DNA of 64,000 bases, taken from the NCBI GenBank assembly GCA_016787895.1, contig JAEUTN010000005.1:62001-126000 (forward strand), read 5' to 3'. This DNA is from Bacteroidia bacterium. GTDB lineage: Bacteria; Bacteroidota; Bacteroidia; B-17B0; Aurantibacillaceae. Positions 52,477 through 63,400 of the stretch are shown here, piece after piece. Position 1 is the first letter of the stretch. Every line of letters starts with the position of its first letter. The notes beneath the pieces are model-generated. The model searched no databases and was not told the origin of the DNA. It was given only the letters and a program-made list of their open reading frames with translations. The position numbers and the translations under genes were made by a program.

Positions 52477-54401
52477 TTTGCTTTTGTATTGTTTATGATT
52501 TTAAATTCTATTCTTCTGTTTTTAGCGTGATCACTCTCGCTGCAGGGCCTTTTTTCATTACACACGATCAGGGGTTTGCTTTCACCATACCCTTTCGACA
52601 CCAAACGAGAGGCATCCACACCTGCTGAAATAATATAACTGTATACCGCTTTTGCCCTTTGCTGACTTAATTTCAGGTTCTCCTCTTCACTGCCTTTGCT
52701 GTCGGTATGCGCTCCAATCTCAATGCGAAGGTGCTTTTGTGCATTCAGTACAAGAATAATTTTATCCAGGGTTTCTTTGGCCTGCCGGTTCAGTTCGTAT
52801 TTGTTATTCTCAAAATGTATGTTTTCCACAATCAGTTTGTTGTCTACCGAGTCGATGCCCACCAGCTGATTTTCCTTCTCATCCATCAGCTTTAACCAGG
52901 GGTCTTCTATTTCAACCTCCCGCATGAGCAGTATTTCTGTGCTCACCGGCCGATAAGTAAACTTTTTTCCCTTTTGATGGGTCATGATTTTGATGAGATT
53001 TTCGTCGTTGCTATAAATCAAAATGTTTCGGAAAACATCCAGCATGTTGTCCGAATTATCCGCGTCGAGGTAAAAGCGTTTTAAAAATGGCAGGTACTTA
53101 AATTTGAAACTTCCAAAATCATCTGTAATCACACTGTCAATGGGTTCGTAGGCGTCGTTCAGCAAAATAATTTTGAGGTGACCAATGGGGTTATTGATAT
53201 TGTCGCCAAAAATCGTTGCCTTTACATCCATCTGCAATTCGTTTTCGGCCACCAGCAAACGGTTGTAACTTACCGGGTAGCGGGATGAAATTTTGTAAAT
53301 CAATTTATCGCCCATCACCGTATCCAGGGTGCCGACAAATTTATCGTCCTTGTTCAAAATGTCCGCCTTCTCACCACGATTGACTTCTGTTCGGTCAATT
53401 GCGATGTAATAGGTATTGTCAGGTTGTATGTCGCTGAATACAAAAGCCCCCAGTAAATTGGTAGTAGTTTTGTCGAGCACCGTATAGCGTTTGTTCAGAA
53501 GGTAAACCGTTCGTTCTGTGAAGAAACGTTTTTCTTTTTGCGAGGACATCACAATTTTTGCCCCCACATGGGCTTCATAGCTATTATCTACCAAAGGTTC
53601 AATTCCCTTTGTGCCCAACTCCCAGATACAGGTGTTGCCTGTAACTTTACCTTCAAACAGTAGTTCCGTTTTGTTGTTGTAAATCCTGATGATTTTGCCC
53701 GAAAGGCTGCTGTCGCTCAGCATCAGGCGAAGGCTGAAGATGCCCGAATTTTTTTTACTGCAAAACGCAAAGGTTCCCAAACGGTCGCTGCTTAACGTTC
53801 TGATAATTTCCCGTTTGGATGATAAACATTCAATCTGAACCGGATACAGGCTGAGTTCAGGAAAATCAGGTGAGCTTATTTTTCCAACCAGGATGTTGTT
53901 GTCTCCGGTTTGACCTGCCGCAAATCCCGGCATGTTTTTTTTGAGTTTGTGTTTGTTGAATTCGACATTATAAGCTGTATCTGCCACCATTTGATTGATG
54001 CCATTGAATACCACACGGTGAAATGGATTTTTGTAAACCGTGGTGTCAAGGTCTTCATCCCACTTGTCGGCCAATTCTGCCTGAAACTCATAAGTCATGC
54101 GGTAAACGTATTTGTCAGCCGGAATGGTGGTGGCATTTACCTCAAAATGCATCAGCGGTGAACTGGGGTGCTGTATAAATACTTTGTATACCCTTCCAAA
54201 ATCAAGTTGTATCATAAACTCCGATTGTTTGGATGTGTTTAAGGTATAGGTTAGTTTCCCGTCCCCGTAAACATAAAGCTTCCCGAAATTGACCGGATTA
54301 CCGTTTAACACGTTTCTGCCGATGATGGTAATCTGCGCAAAACCAATCAGGCTTGAGAAAACGACCATTAAGAGTAAGACTGCTCTTCTCATGCGGGGCA
54401 A
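52473..54401 (-). CDS. OmpA-family protein with beta-sandwich repeats, without PD40 propeller
   Basis: 642 residues with a signal peptide (ending IGFAQ; ATG at 54401 or three codons in). Unlike the two PorE-like proteins it has no TPR or PD40 part. The first ~500 residues contain several CarboxypepD-like or Ig-like beta-sandwiches (ITIIGRNVLNGNPVNFGKLYVY, NLLGAFVFSDIQPDNTYYIAI, DDFGSFKFKYLPFLKRFYLDA). The last ~110 are an OmpA-like peptidoglycan-binding domain with HTDSKGSEEENLKLSQQRAKAV and KNRRIEFKI. It probably links the outer membrane to the cell wall and may be part of a gliding or T9SS assembly with GldC, to which it is translationally coupled. Confidence 0.85.
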   Translation of the reverse strand: MPRMRRAVLLLMVVFSSLIGFAQITIIGRNVLNGNPVNFGKLYVYGDGKLTYTLNTSKQSEFMIQLDFGRVYKVFIQHPSSPLMHFEVNATTIPADKYVYRMTYEFQAELADKWDEDLDTTVYKNPFHRVVFNGINQMVADTAYNVEFNKHKLKKNMPGFAAGQTGDNNILVGKISSPDFPELSLYPVQIECLSSKREIIRTLSSDRLGTFAFCSKKNSGIFSLRLMLSDSSLSGKIIRIYNNKTELLFEGKVTGNTCIWELGTKGIEPLVDNSYEAHVGAKIVMSSQKEKRFFTERTVYLLNKRYTVLDKTTTNLLGAFVFSDIQPDNTYYIAIDRTEVNRGEKADILNKDDKFVGTLDTVMGDKLIYKISSRYPVSYNRLLVAENELQMDVKATIFGDNINNPIGHLKIILLNDAYEPIDSVITDDFGSFKFKYLPFLKRFYLDADNSDNMLDVFRNILIYSNDENLIKIMTHQKGKKFTYRPVSTEILLMREVEIEDPWLKLMDEKENQLVGIDSVDNKLIVENIHFENNKYELNRQAKETLDKIILVLNAQKHLRIEIGAHTDSKGSEEENLKLSQQRAKAVYSYIISAGVDASRLVSKGYGESKPLIVCNEKRPCSESDHAKNRRIEFKIINNTKAK

Positions 54402-54419
54402 AGCTTAAATGTAGGGCTT

Positions 54420-55517
54420 TTAAGGGGTTTCTGCAAAATTTTCAAAAAGGAAACGATCAATGGCTTTTATGTGTTCGGTTTCGAGCTCTGCATGGTACTT
54501 ATCAACGTACAGCGACAATTGAGGAATGTGCGATAAACTGCTAAAAAGCGCTGTGTACGCGCTGTTCACCCGTTCAAGGTACGCCTGGTTGATTCCTGCT
54601 TCAAATGTTCTTGAACGTTTAGCTATGTTTTGCAGAAGATGTTCGGGGCGGGTATTCAAATGGATGATACACCCCGGCTCCGGAAGTTTATGAAGTACAT
54701 TTTCAAATTGAAGGTGAAACAGTTTAAACTCTTCTTCACTCAGATTCACCCTGGCAAATCCCAGACTTTTGTAAATGCTGTAGTCACTCACCACGCGCGG
54801 TGGATTGTTTTCAAAACAGGCACTGATGTGTTCAAAGCGATTGAGTAAAAAACTGAATTCCAGTGAAAAGGCATAACGCTTGGGATCCTTGTAAAATAAA
54901 GGCAGCAAACGAAATCCTTCAAATTGTTCGCTTAGGTATACTGCGCCCAAATGCGGAGCCAGCATCTCTGCAAGAGTTGTTTTGCCTGAACCGATATTGC
55001 CTTCAATACAAATGTACTTGGGAACCTGGATGGGTTTGAGCAATCTTACATTTAAGTCGTCGGTGCAGTCTTCCAGCAGTTGCTGCATGGTTTTTTTTAA
55101 AACGGGGTGCACCAGTTCCGGAGCAATTTCACAGAGCGGCACCAGCACAAATTTCCGTAAAGCCAGCCGGGGATGCGGAATCTTCATTTTTTCAGAATGA
55201 ATGACCTTGTCGTCAAAAAACAAAACATCAATGTCTATCAGCCGGTCGGTATACTGTTCAGTGCTCCTAACCCGACCAAGTTCCGTTTCAACCGACAGCA
55301 CGGTGTCCAGCAGCTCCTCAGCACCCAGTAAGGTATGAATCTCAATGACCTGATTCAGAAAACGATTTGCTGAAGACATGCCCCAGGCTTCGGTTTCATA
55401 TATACCGGAGGCCCGGAAGATAGTTCCACACCTTTTTTGGAGGAGTTCTCTCGCTTTTTCGAGCTTCCCCAGTCGGTCGTTTAAATTACCACCCAAACCT
55501 AAAAACACCTTGTTCAT
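54420..55517 (-). CDS. FolK (HPPK)-deoxynucleoside kinase fusion
   Basis: 365 residues from the ATG at 55517; the frame is open to 55814 but that extension lies across the divergent sppA start and has no domain. Residues 1-~150 are hydroxymethyldihydropterin pyrophosphokinase (VFLGLGGNLNDRLG, RTEQ-type region, RLIDIDVLFFDD at 92-103, HPRLALRKFVLVPL), the folate-pathway kinase. Residues ~165-365 are a deoxynucleoside kinase with P-loop IEGNIGSGKTT (Lys179), VSDYSIYKSLGF and the lid KRSRTFE. Each half is full length with its catalytic residues, so both enzymes are likely active. Deoxynucleoside kinases salvage deoxynucleosides for DNA; FolK feeds tetrahydrofolate needed for thymidylate. Divergent from sppA with 118 bases between starts. 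Confidence 0.92.
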   Translation of the reverse strand: MNKVFLGLGGNLNDRLGKLEKARELLQKRCGTIFRASGIYETEAWGMSSANRFLNQVIEIHTLLGAEELLDTVLSVETELGRVRSTEQYTDRLIDIDVLFFDDKVIHSEKMKIPHPRLALRKFVLVPLCEIAPELVHPVLKKTMQQLLEDCTDDLNVRLLKPIQVPKYICIEGNIGSGKTTLAEMLAPHLGAVYLSEQFEGFRLLPLFYKDPKRYAFSLEFSFLLNRFEHISACFENNPPRVVSDYSIYKSLGFARVNLSEEEFKLFHLQFENVLHKLPEPGCIIHLNTRPEHLLQNIAKRSRTFEAGINQAYLERVNSAYTALFSSLSHIPQLSLYVDKYHAELETEHIKAIDRFLFENFAETP

Positions 55518-55635
55518 ACTTTCTTTCCAGCCCGGCGAGCGATTATTATTAATTTTGTCAAAATTACTCTTTTCTGCACAGCCTGTGGTTTCAGGAGCGG
55601 ACAAAGTGTAAAAACAACAAATTGAGTTTAAGCGT

Positions 55636-57408
55636 ATGAAGCAGTTTTTTGGAGCATTTTTTGGCTCAATCATTGGCATTGTTGTCGCAACTGTAGTGGC
55701 ATTAATTATCGTTATAGCCGTTGTGAAGTCAAGTTTTAGCGATATCACCGGCGAAGAAAAGGACAAGGAGGTAAAAAAAGGTTCCGTTCTCCGAATCAGT
55801 ATGGATGGACCCATTACCGACCGTCAGGCTTTGAATCCATTCGAAGAACTTGGGAGCTTAGCTTCCCTGGGTGAAGAAAGCGGCCTGGGTCTGAATGTGC
55901 TGATCAAAAAAATAAAAGAAGCCGCCACTGATGAAAATATATCGGGTATTTATCTTGAGTTCAAAGAACCGGAAGTGGGATTCGCGGCCCTGGAAGAACT
56001 CAGAAATGCGATGCTGGAGTTTAAAAAATCCGGAAAATTTATTTATACCTATGGGGAATATTATACTCAGAAACACTACTACCTGGCTTCGGTCAGCGAT
56101 AAGGTTTTTTTGAACCCACAGGGCATGTTCGATTGGAAAGGTTTGCACATGAACCTGATGTTTTTTAAACAGAGTTTTCAAAAACTCGATCTGGATGTAC
56201 AGGTGTTCCGCCATGGCAAATACAAAAGCGCCGTTGAGCCTTTTATGCTGGATAAAATGAGTGAGGCCAACCGCGCACAGTCCGAGAGTTTTTTGAACAG
56301 CATCTGGGGCAATATGCTTGTCAATATTGCCAAGGAAAGAAAACTCACTGTTGATGAACTGAACCGTATGGCCAACCAGCTCAGTGTGCTGCAACCTACT
56401 GATGCTCTGGGCAAATTTGTAGATGTATTGGCATATGAGGATGAAGTGATGGACGCACTAAAAACCAAAACGGGACTAAAGGTGAAAGACAAAGTGGCTT
56501 TTGTAAACTTAAGCGATTACAAGGGACCGAAGAAAAAACCAGGTAAAACCAGGTCACCGAAAATCGCTGTGGTTTACGCCATTGGTGGCATTGGCAGCGG
56601 AGAAGGAGATGACGAAGAAATTGGCAGCGATCGCCTGGCAAAGGCCATTCGCGAAGCCCGTCTCGACAGTACCATAAAGGCCGTGGTACTGCGGGTGAAT
56701 TCTCCCGGCGGAAGCGCCCTGGCAAGTGAAATCATCTGGCGTGAAATGGACCTTTGTAAAAAGGTAAAACCTACAGTAGTCAGCATGGGCAATGTGGCAG
56801 CAAGCGGAGGCTACTACATCAGTTGTGCGGCCGACCGCATATTTGCACAGCCTAACACCATCACCGGCTCCATTGGTGTTTTTGGTTTACTCCCAAGCTT
56901 TAAACGTATGTTGGAAAACAAACTCGGTATTACACTGGATACCGTAAATACCAATGCATACAGCGATGTGGCCTCAGGCCTGCGTCCACTCACTGAAAAA
57001 GAAATCAATTACATTCAAACCGGAGTTGAAAAAGTGTACGATACATTTACGCTCAGGGTGGCCGAAGGACGCGGTATGAACCAGGCCGATGTGGACAGCA
57101 TCGGGCAAGGTCGCGTTTGGAGTGGGGTAGAAGCCTTAAAAATAAAACTGGTGGATGAATTGGGTGGTTTGGAGGAAGCGATTGCTTATGCCGCTAAAAA
57201 AGCCAACACGAAAGAATATAAAATTCAGGAGTTACCCAAACAAACGAATCCCCTGGATGACTTGATGGGCAAAAAGGAAAAAGAAGCAGAGACCCGCCTG
57301 ATGCAAAAAAATCTGGGGCCAACGTATATGTACCTGAAACAGTTGCAAAACCTGTTGAAGTTAAACGGTGTGCAAGCCCGTTTGCCTTTCGAAATGGACA
57401 TTCAATAA
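55636..57408 (+). CDS. sppA: Signal peptide peptidase SppA, 67K type
   Basis: 590 residues with one N-terminal transmembrane helix (~8-30). It is the long, two-domain form: the N-terminal half carries the catalytic lysine in RHGKYKSAVEPF (~197), the C-terminal half the catalytic serine in NVAASGGYYIS (~390) after RVNSPGGSALASEI. This serine-lysine dyad protease digests cleaved signal peptides in the inner membrane. Such an enzyme fits a species that exports many proteins. Convergent with the glycosyltransferase gene, with two bases between stops. Confidence 0.95.
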   Translation: MKQFFGAFFGSIIGIVVATVVALIIVIAVVKSSFSDITGEEKDKEVKKGSVLRISMDGPITDRQALNPFEELGSLASLGEESGLGLNVLIKKIKEAATDENISGIYLEFKEPEVGFAALEELRNAMLEFKKSGKFIYTYGEYYTQKHYYLASVSDKVFLNPQGMFDWKGLHMNLMFFKQSFQKLDLDVQVFRHGKYKSAVEPFMLDKMSEANRAQSESFLNSIWGNMLVNIAKERKLTVDELNRMANQLSVLQPTDALGKFVDVLAYEDEVMDALKTKTGLKVKDKVAFVNLSDYKGPKKKPGKTRSPKIAVVYAIGGIGSGEGDDEEIGSDRLAKAIREARLDSTIKAVVLRVNSPGGSALASEIIWREMDLCKKVKPTVVSMGNVAASGGYYISCAADRIFAQPNTITGSIGVFGLLPSFKRMLENKLGITLDTVNTNAYSDVASGLRPLTEKEINYIQTGVEKVYDTFTLRVAEGRGMNQADVDSIGQGRVWSGVEALKIKLVDELGGLEEAIAYAAKKANTKEYKIQELPKQTNPLDDLMGKKEKEAETRLMQKNLGPTYMYLKQLQNLLKLNGVQARLPFEMDIQ

Positions 57409-57410
57409 GT

Positions 57411-58595
57411 TCACTTTTTTTCCTTGAGCAGTTGTTCGTATAACTGCTCTATGTCAGAACACAAGCGTGTATAGGAGAATTTTTCAAGCACCTCTTTCTG
57501 CGCTTTTCCCGCATTGGTTTGAAATTGTTCGAATTGCTGTATCGCCTTCAACACATTTTTTTGAAAGCCGATGTCGTCACCGGGTTCTGATAACAATCCA
57601 CATTCAGGGTGCAGAATGTCTTTAATGCCTCCAACATTGGTACTCACAATATATCGTCCTGCCGCCTGTGCTTCAATCAAACTTACGGGTGTTCCTTCGT
57701 TTTTTGAGCTGAGGCACACCAGGTCCAGTCCTGCTAAAGCCACATCGGCTTCCTTGATCCAGCCGGTGAAAGTAAATAGTTGTGTGGTGTGATTCCCGGT
57801 CAAAGCGGTATGGTTTCTTTCAGCAATGTAAGTTTCGAGCGCTTCACGGGTTTTGCCGTCACCGATAATAAAAGCTTTGAATTTTACAGAACAGTGTTTG
57901 GAAGCATAAAGTACAGCATCGATAAACAAACGGTGATTTTTAATGGGAGCAAGGCGCCCGATAATTCCTAGGGCCAATTCATCATCCGATAAACCAAAAC
58001 GCTCCCGGAAGTCCCTTCTTTTGCCGGCCTGATTTTCTGTGAACCGCCTGAGGTCAAAGCCCAGGGGAATGACTTGTATTTTTTGAGCTTCGCAAATCCT
58101 GTGTACTTCGCTAAGCTGACGTTTTTGTTCAGGACTAATTGCCACAATAGCCGCGCAAAAACGAGCCAGCCGGCGCTCAACACTTATAATCAACCGGGTA
58201 ATGGGTTTTATAAAATAGCCTTCAAACACATGCCCGTGAAAAGTGTGAACAATCACAGGAACTCCACAGTGCTTCGCTGCAAAACGGCCTATAAACCCTG
58301 CTTTGCTGGCATGTGTGTGTACAATATCGGGTTTAAACTCACGAATAATTTTTTTGATCCTGCGGTAAGCAAGATAATCCTGAAGCGGATTAATGCTGCG
58401 TTTTAATTCAGGTAATACCGTAGGATGGAGGCCTAAGGAATGCGGGATGTAAAGCGAACTCTCTTCGTCTTTTTCTTGAGGGCCACCGATGAGCAAGGTG
58501 TGATAGTTTTCAGGCAGGTAGCGGCTGAGGTAAGATACGTTATACGTAATGCCTCCCAGATTGAAGCGATTGATGATGCGAAGTACTTTAGGCAT
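57411..58595 (-). CDS. GT4-family glycosyltransferase
   Basis: 394 residues, GT-B fold. N-terminal acceptor domain with KVLRIINRFNLGGITYNVSYL and DIVHTHASKAGFIGRFAAKH; C-terminal donor domain with LGIIGRLAPIKNHRLFIDA, and the E-x7-E type motif in LVCLSSKNEGTPVSLIEAQAAGRYIVSTNVGG. Members build surface glycans from nucleotide sugars. It overlaps the upstream asnB by 8 bases, so the two are co-transcribed; asparagine synthase-type amidotransferases occur often in exopolysaccharide clusters. Confidence 0.92.
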   Translation of the reverse strand: MPKVLRIINRFNLGGITYNVSYLSRYLPENYHTLLIGGPQEKDEESSLYIPHSLGLHPTVLPELKRSINPLQDYLAYRRIKKIIREFKPDIVHTHASKAGFIGRFAAKHCGVPVIVHTFHGHVFEGYFIKPITRLIISVERRLARFCAAIVAISPEQKRQLSEVHRICEAQKIQVIPLGFDLRRFTENQAGKRRDFRERFGLSDDELALGIIGRLAPIKNHRLFIDAVLYASKHCSVKFKAFIIGDGKTREALETYIAERNHTALTGNHTTQLFTFTGWIKEADVALAGLDLVCLSSKNEGTPVSLIEAQAAGRYIVSTNVGGIKDILHPECGLLSEPGDDIGFQKNVLKAIQQFEQFQTNAGKAQKEVLEKFSYTRLCSDIEQLYEQLLKEKK

Positions 58596-60435
58596 TTGGT
58601 TTTATAAATGAACGGTAATTGTTTAACCAGTTTTCAAAAACTATCAGTGCCCATACTTTGGCTGCGCTGTCTCCAGGATGTGAAGAAAACAATCGGGATT
58701 TTAAGGAAGCCACCGCCCCGGCATTCAACAGCCCTTCGTGTTTTATTTTTTCTTCATTCAGCCAATCCTTTTCAAGAGTCCCTCTTAATTGTCCGCATAA
58801 CCAGCTTTTCAGGGGGAGCTCAAACCCTTTTTTGGGGCGCCTGACAATTTCTTTGGGAATTAAGTGACCAAGTTCTTTTCTCAGTATTATTTTCTGTTGC
58901 CTGAAGTTAATTTTTTGACGGTGGTTAAGGTGTAAGGCAAAATCAACAACTCGGTAATCGAGAAAAGGATTGCGGATTTCAAGACCATGACGCATGCTGA
59001 AACGGTCGGTTTTTACCAGCATATCTTCTGCCAACACCACCTGTAAGTCAAACCAGTCTTCAAGCAGATAGGCGGCATAATTTCCTGAATTTTGAAAAAG
59101 TTGCCGGAACGCTTTGCCCGAACCCCCTGATGTTATCAAGCCTTCAGCCTCCCTGTGAGTGCTTATGCTGGCAAGAAATTCCTGTTTCTCAAGCGGATTC
59201 AGCGAACGTAACTGTTTAAGTTTATGGACTTGCCGGAGTTTGTTTTGTACTGCATTCTCCCTTGAACCGGCCAGGCGGGAGCCGATAAAATTTAAACTGC
59301 CTGAGATGGGTCGAAGCAATGGATGTGCGCTAAACAACAAAGCCTTGTGTTTGAGATAGCCTTTAAACAATTCATCAGCACCGTCTCCACTTAAGGCCAC
59401 CTTCACTTCTTTTCGGCTGTGTTTGGAGAGCAGGTATAGATTAAACGCCGAAGAATCGGCAAAAGGCTCGTCGATTGATTTAAGAAAATCAGGCAGCTCT
59501 TGCAGAAAATCCTCTTCGCTTAATAAATACGCATGGTGTGTGGTTTTAAGGTGCTTGGAAACCAATTCCGCGTATCGGCTTTCGTCGAGGTAACTGTGTT
59601 CTTTAAAACCTATGCTAAAGGTTTTCAAGTCAGGTTTTTCTTGTTTAGCCAGAGCACTGATGAGGGATGAATCCAAACCTCCACTCAAAAAACAGCCTAC
59701 CGGCACATCCGCCTGTAAACGAAGTTTTACCGCATCACTCAAAAGGCTTGAAAGATTGAAGGTTTTGGAAGGTTCACTCACCTGATACCAGGAGCCACTG
59801 CTGATACCGTCTTTTCCGGCCTTTAAAAAGGTACCGGGTGGAAGGGAGTATACCCCTTTGAAAATTCTTTCCTGCCCCGCGCAGTAATTTAACCTGAGAT
59901 ACGTATATACTTGTTCGCTGTTAAGTTCCAGTGGTCCGGTTAGGCAAAGCAGGGCTTTCAGTTCTGAAGCAAAAACAAGTTTGTTTTCATCCTTATAATA
60001 ATAAAGCGGTTTTATTCCATAACGATCACGAGCCAGTAACAGTTCGTGCTCGGCTGTATTTAAAAACCCGATGGAAAAAAAGCCATTCAATCGGCTCAGG
60101 GCTTTTTCTTTTTCTTTTTTCAGGCATTCAAACAGCACTGCAACATCTCCGCTGCTGTTTAACTTAAGGTGGGAATCACTGAGCGATTTGTAATTAAAAA
60201 TCTCTCCGTTGAATACGAGGGCATGTTGTTTTTCGCTGTCTTCAAAGGGCTGATGGCTGGCTGCGCTGAGATCAAGAATACTCAAACGGCTGTGGTAGAG
60301 GTCTGCCGAAGGGTACGACACATGCCGTTGAAAGTCCGGTCCCCGGTGTTTAATCGCCTCAAGTACGGTATGATGCTGTGGTAGCGCTTCCCTGTGTTTT
60401 GAATTGAAATAAAATATACCCGCAATGCCACACAT
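58588..60435 (-). CDS. asnB: Asparagine synthase (glutamine-hydrolysing)
   Basis: 615 residues. N-terminal glutaminase with the catalytic Cys2 right after the start (MCGIAGIFYF), IKHRGPD and NGEIFN; synthetase domain with the PPi loop FLSGGLDSSLISAL and LSGDGADELFKGY. It converts aspartate, ATP and glutamine to asparagine, or acts as an amidotransferase on a sugar or cell-wall substrate. It overlaps the downstream GT4 gene by 8 bases, which favours a role in surface glycan synthesis, but biosynthetic asparagine supply cannot be ruled out. Divergent from the propeller-phosphatase gene. Confidence 0.93.
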   Translation of the reverse strand: MCGIAGIFYFNSKHREALPQHHTVLEAIKHRGPDFQRHVSYPSADLYHSRLSILDLSAASHQPFEDSEKQHALVFNGEIFNYKSLSDSHLKLNSSGDVAVLFECLKKEKEKALSRLNGFFSIGFLNTAEHELLLARDRYGIKPLYYYKDENKLVFASELKALLCLTGPLELNSEQVYTYLRLNYCAGQERIFKGVYSLPPGTFLKAGKDGISSGSWYQVSEPSKTFNLSSLLSDAVKLRLQADVPVGCFLSGGLDSSLISALAKQEKPDLKTFSIGFKEHSYLDESRYAELVSKHLKTTHHAYLLSEEDFLQELPDFLKSIDEPFADSSAFNLYLLSKHSRKEVKVALSGDGADELFKGYLKHKALLFSAHPLLRPISGSLNFIGSRLAGSRENAVQNKLRQVHKLKQLRSLNPLEKQEFLASISTHREAEGLITSGGSGKAFRQLFQNSGNYAAYLLEDWFDLQVVLAEDMLVKTDRFSMRHGLEIRNPFLDYRVVDFALHLNHRQKINFRQQKIILRKELGHLIPKEIVRRPKKGFELPLKSWLCGQLRGTLEKDWLNEEKIKHEGLLNAGAVASLKSRLFSSHPGDSAAKVWALIVFENWLNNYRSFIKPNA

Positions 60436-60494
60436 TGACCCGTAAATATACCTGTTTATGTTGTGGAAAAATTAATTATCTTAGGTGATTCATT

Positions 60495-63400
60495 ATGAAA
60501 CTAAAAAGACCTATTGGTGTTTTCCTCTTCTGGCTTTTTTTTCACTCACTGTATTCTCAGCAACTAAGGTTCAAACAAATAACCAGTGAAGAAGGCCTGA
60601 GCACAAATTTTGTGAAGTGCATCATGCAGGATGACCGCGGATTTATGTGGTTTGGTACTCAGGATGGCCTTAATAAATACGATGGATATCAGGTAAAAGT
60701 ATTTAAAAACAATCCAACCGACAGTAGTTCTATTTTTTGCTCCGACATTACCACCCTGCGCCAGTTAAGAGAAGATATCATCCTGATTGGGACACTCGAA
60801 GGGCTCACTTTTTTCAACCCGGTGACCGAAAAATTCAGGCACCTGAACTCAACCGACGCCAAAATAAACTGCAGAATAAATGCAGTGATTAAACAAGACG
60901 AACAACATGCCCTCATTGGTACCGAAAAAGGATTGTTTCAGTTGGATATCAGCAGTGGAAAAATCACAAAAACTTATTTCCCCGCCCGTGAAGTCAATGT
61001 AAAATGCCTGGCCCTTGTCAATAAGCAGGTATTGCTGGGAACCTATACCGAAGGCCTATACAGGTTAAAAGGACAAAATGCTGAGAAAGTAGAATTGCTC
61101 ATTCCCGACTACTCTGAATTTAAGTCAGAAGACATCATTTCCATAACCAGCATTGATCAGTACGGCGAAAAAATATATCTCTCCACCTATGGAAACGGCA
61201 TGTTTAAGGTCGATAAATATTTTGAGGTGGAGCAAAACATCCGTTTCGGTGAAAAAGTGAACAATGCCAATTACGTTAAGGACTTTAAAATCAGGAACAA
61301 CAAGATTTATGCTGCAACAGTTTATGGACTGGTAGTATATAATCTGTTCACTGAAGAGCTCGATTTATATCAAAAACAGGATAATCCCCTTTCTCTGAAC
61401 TCCAATAACTGCAACGTCATTTTTCTCGATAACCAAAATAATTTCTGGATAGGAACCGAAGCCGGTGGCATCAACATTTCTTTTTTTCGCTCTTTAAAAT
61501 TTCCTACTTCTACACATAATTACGAATCCAAATTCGAAAACATTCATTGTTTTTATGAGGACAGGAATGGGGTGGTGATGGTTGGCGGTGTAAATGTGCT
61601 CGATGAAATTAATCTGAAAACCGGCGCTGCCGAATCGCATCGGCAACTGCTTCAATCGGGTTCGGCCATTTCTATTGAGCGCGAGAGCGAATCTATTTAT
61701 TGGGTGGGAACATATGGCAATGGTTTATATCGTTACGATAAAACCACCAAAAAAGGAAAAAGGATATTGGACAGTGATAAGGGGGGCACCATCGTGTGCT
61801 TAAAATTGGATGGCAATTATTTATACGCCGGAAGTATAGGTGATGGTTTATTCAGAATCGACCTCCGGACGTATGAAATAAGCAATTATACCAGAAGCGA
61901 GGGACTGCCCAGCAATAACATTAATACCATTTTTAAAGATTCAAAAGGAAAAGTGTGGATTGGAACCAACGATGGTGGTTTGGTGAAAATGAGTTCGTTT
62001 GTGCAAAACGGGAAATTGCCGGTAGAAAAAGTATTCGATAACAAAGGTAAACTCGGGCAAATTGCTTCCAACATGGTGCTGGGGGTGAATGAAGACAAAC
62101 GGGGCAACATTTGGGTGGCTACGTCTACCGGGCTAAGCAAACTTCTATCCAACAATACGTTTTATAACTTTTATGAAAAAGATGGTCTTGCAAACACGTA
62201 TCTGTATTCCATCCTCAAGGACAGTGCCGATTGTTTCTGGATGAGTTCCAATTCCGGCATCATTAAATTTGATCCTAAGTACTCGGAAAAGGAAATCACC
62301 TTTAAAAATTACAACATTAAGGATGGACTCATTAACACCGAATACAGCAACGGTGCGGCTTTTGCGTCCAAAACCGGCATGATGTATTTTGGCGGGGCCA
62401 AAGGGTTTAACGCGTTCAGGCCGAGTGCCATCAAAGATAATTTACACGTGCCGGAATCCTACGTTATCGGCTACCAAAGAGGGGGCAATGATGTGGAAAT
62501 GGACTCGCTCATCACCTATAAAAAACAACTGGTTTTAAGCTGGAGTGAAAACTATTTTCAGTTTGAGCTGGCTGCTCTGGACTTTACGGATCCTGAAAAA
62601 AACAAATTCAGGTACAAACTGGAGGGTTATGATAAGGACTGGTCGGCGCCAACCAGCGTGCGCTACGTTTCCTATACCTCCTTACCCGGCGGTGATTATG
62701 TGTTTAAAGTAAAATCAAGCAACAACGATGGCATCTGGAACGAAAAACCATTTGAAATCCGCATCACGGTGGTGCCTCCGTTCTGGAGAACCAAAACCTT
62801 TTACGTGATTGTGTTTCTGGCCGGACTGGCGCTGGTTTACGGTTACACCCAGTACCGCACCCGTGCCATGAAAAAGGAAAATAAAATACTGGAAAGTAAG
62901 GTGGCTCTCAGAACCAAACAGCTCGAAGAAAAAAACAAGGACATCACCAGCAGTATTGAATATGCCAGACGTATACAGGAGGCTATTCTCCCTTCCAAAG
63001 AACACATTTATAACAAACTCAAAAAAGTATTCATTCTTTACCAGCCCAAGGACATTGTTAGTGGTGATTTTTATTGGTTCGCGGAGGAAAATGGGTACAA
63101 AATTTTTGCTGTGGTGGATTGCACAGGGCATGGTGTACCCGGTGCTTTCATGAGTATGATCGGACATAACCTTCTGCACCAGATTGTACTGGAAAAAGGC
63201 ATTACCGACCCGGGGGAGATCCTGAATAACCTGCACAAAGGGGTACAGGAAGCCCTGAGGCAGGGTACCAATGAAATAAACACCAACGATGGTATGGATG
63301 TTTCGATTATTTCCATTAAAAACGACAATTCAGACATTCGTTGGGCCGGCGCTAACCGTCCTTTAGTAGTAGTCACCAAATCCAACGAGCTTGAAAAATA

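Noticed and set aside
55518..55814. 99-residue N-terminal extension of the FolK-kinase fusion
   Set aside because: It crosses the divergent sppA start, has no domain or conserved character, and HPPK homologues begin at the ATG at 55517.
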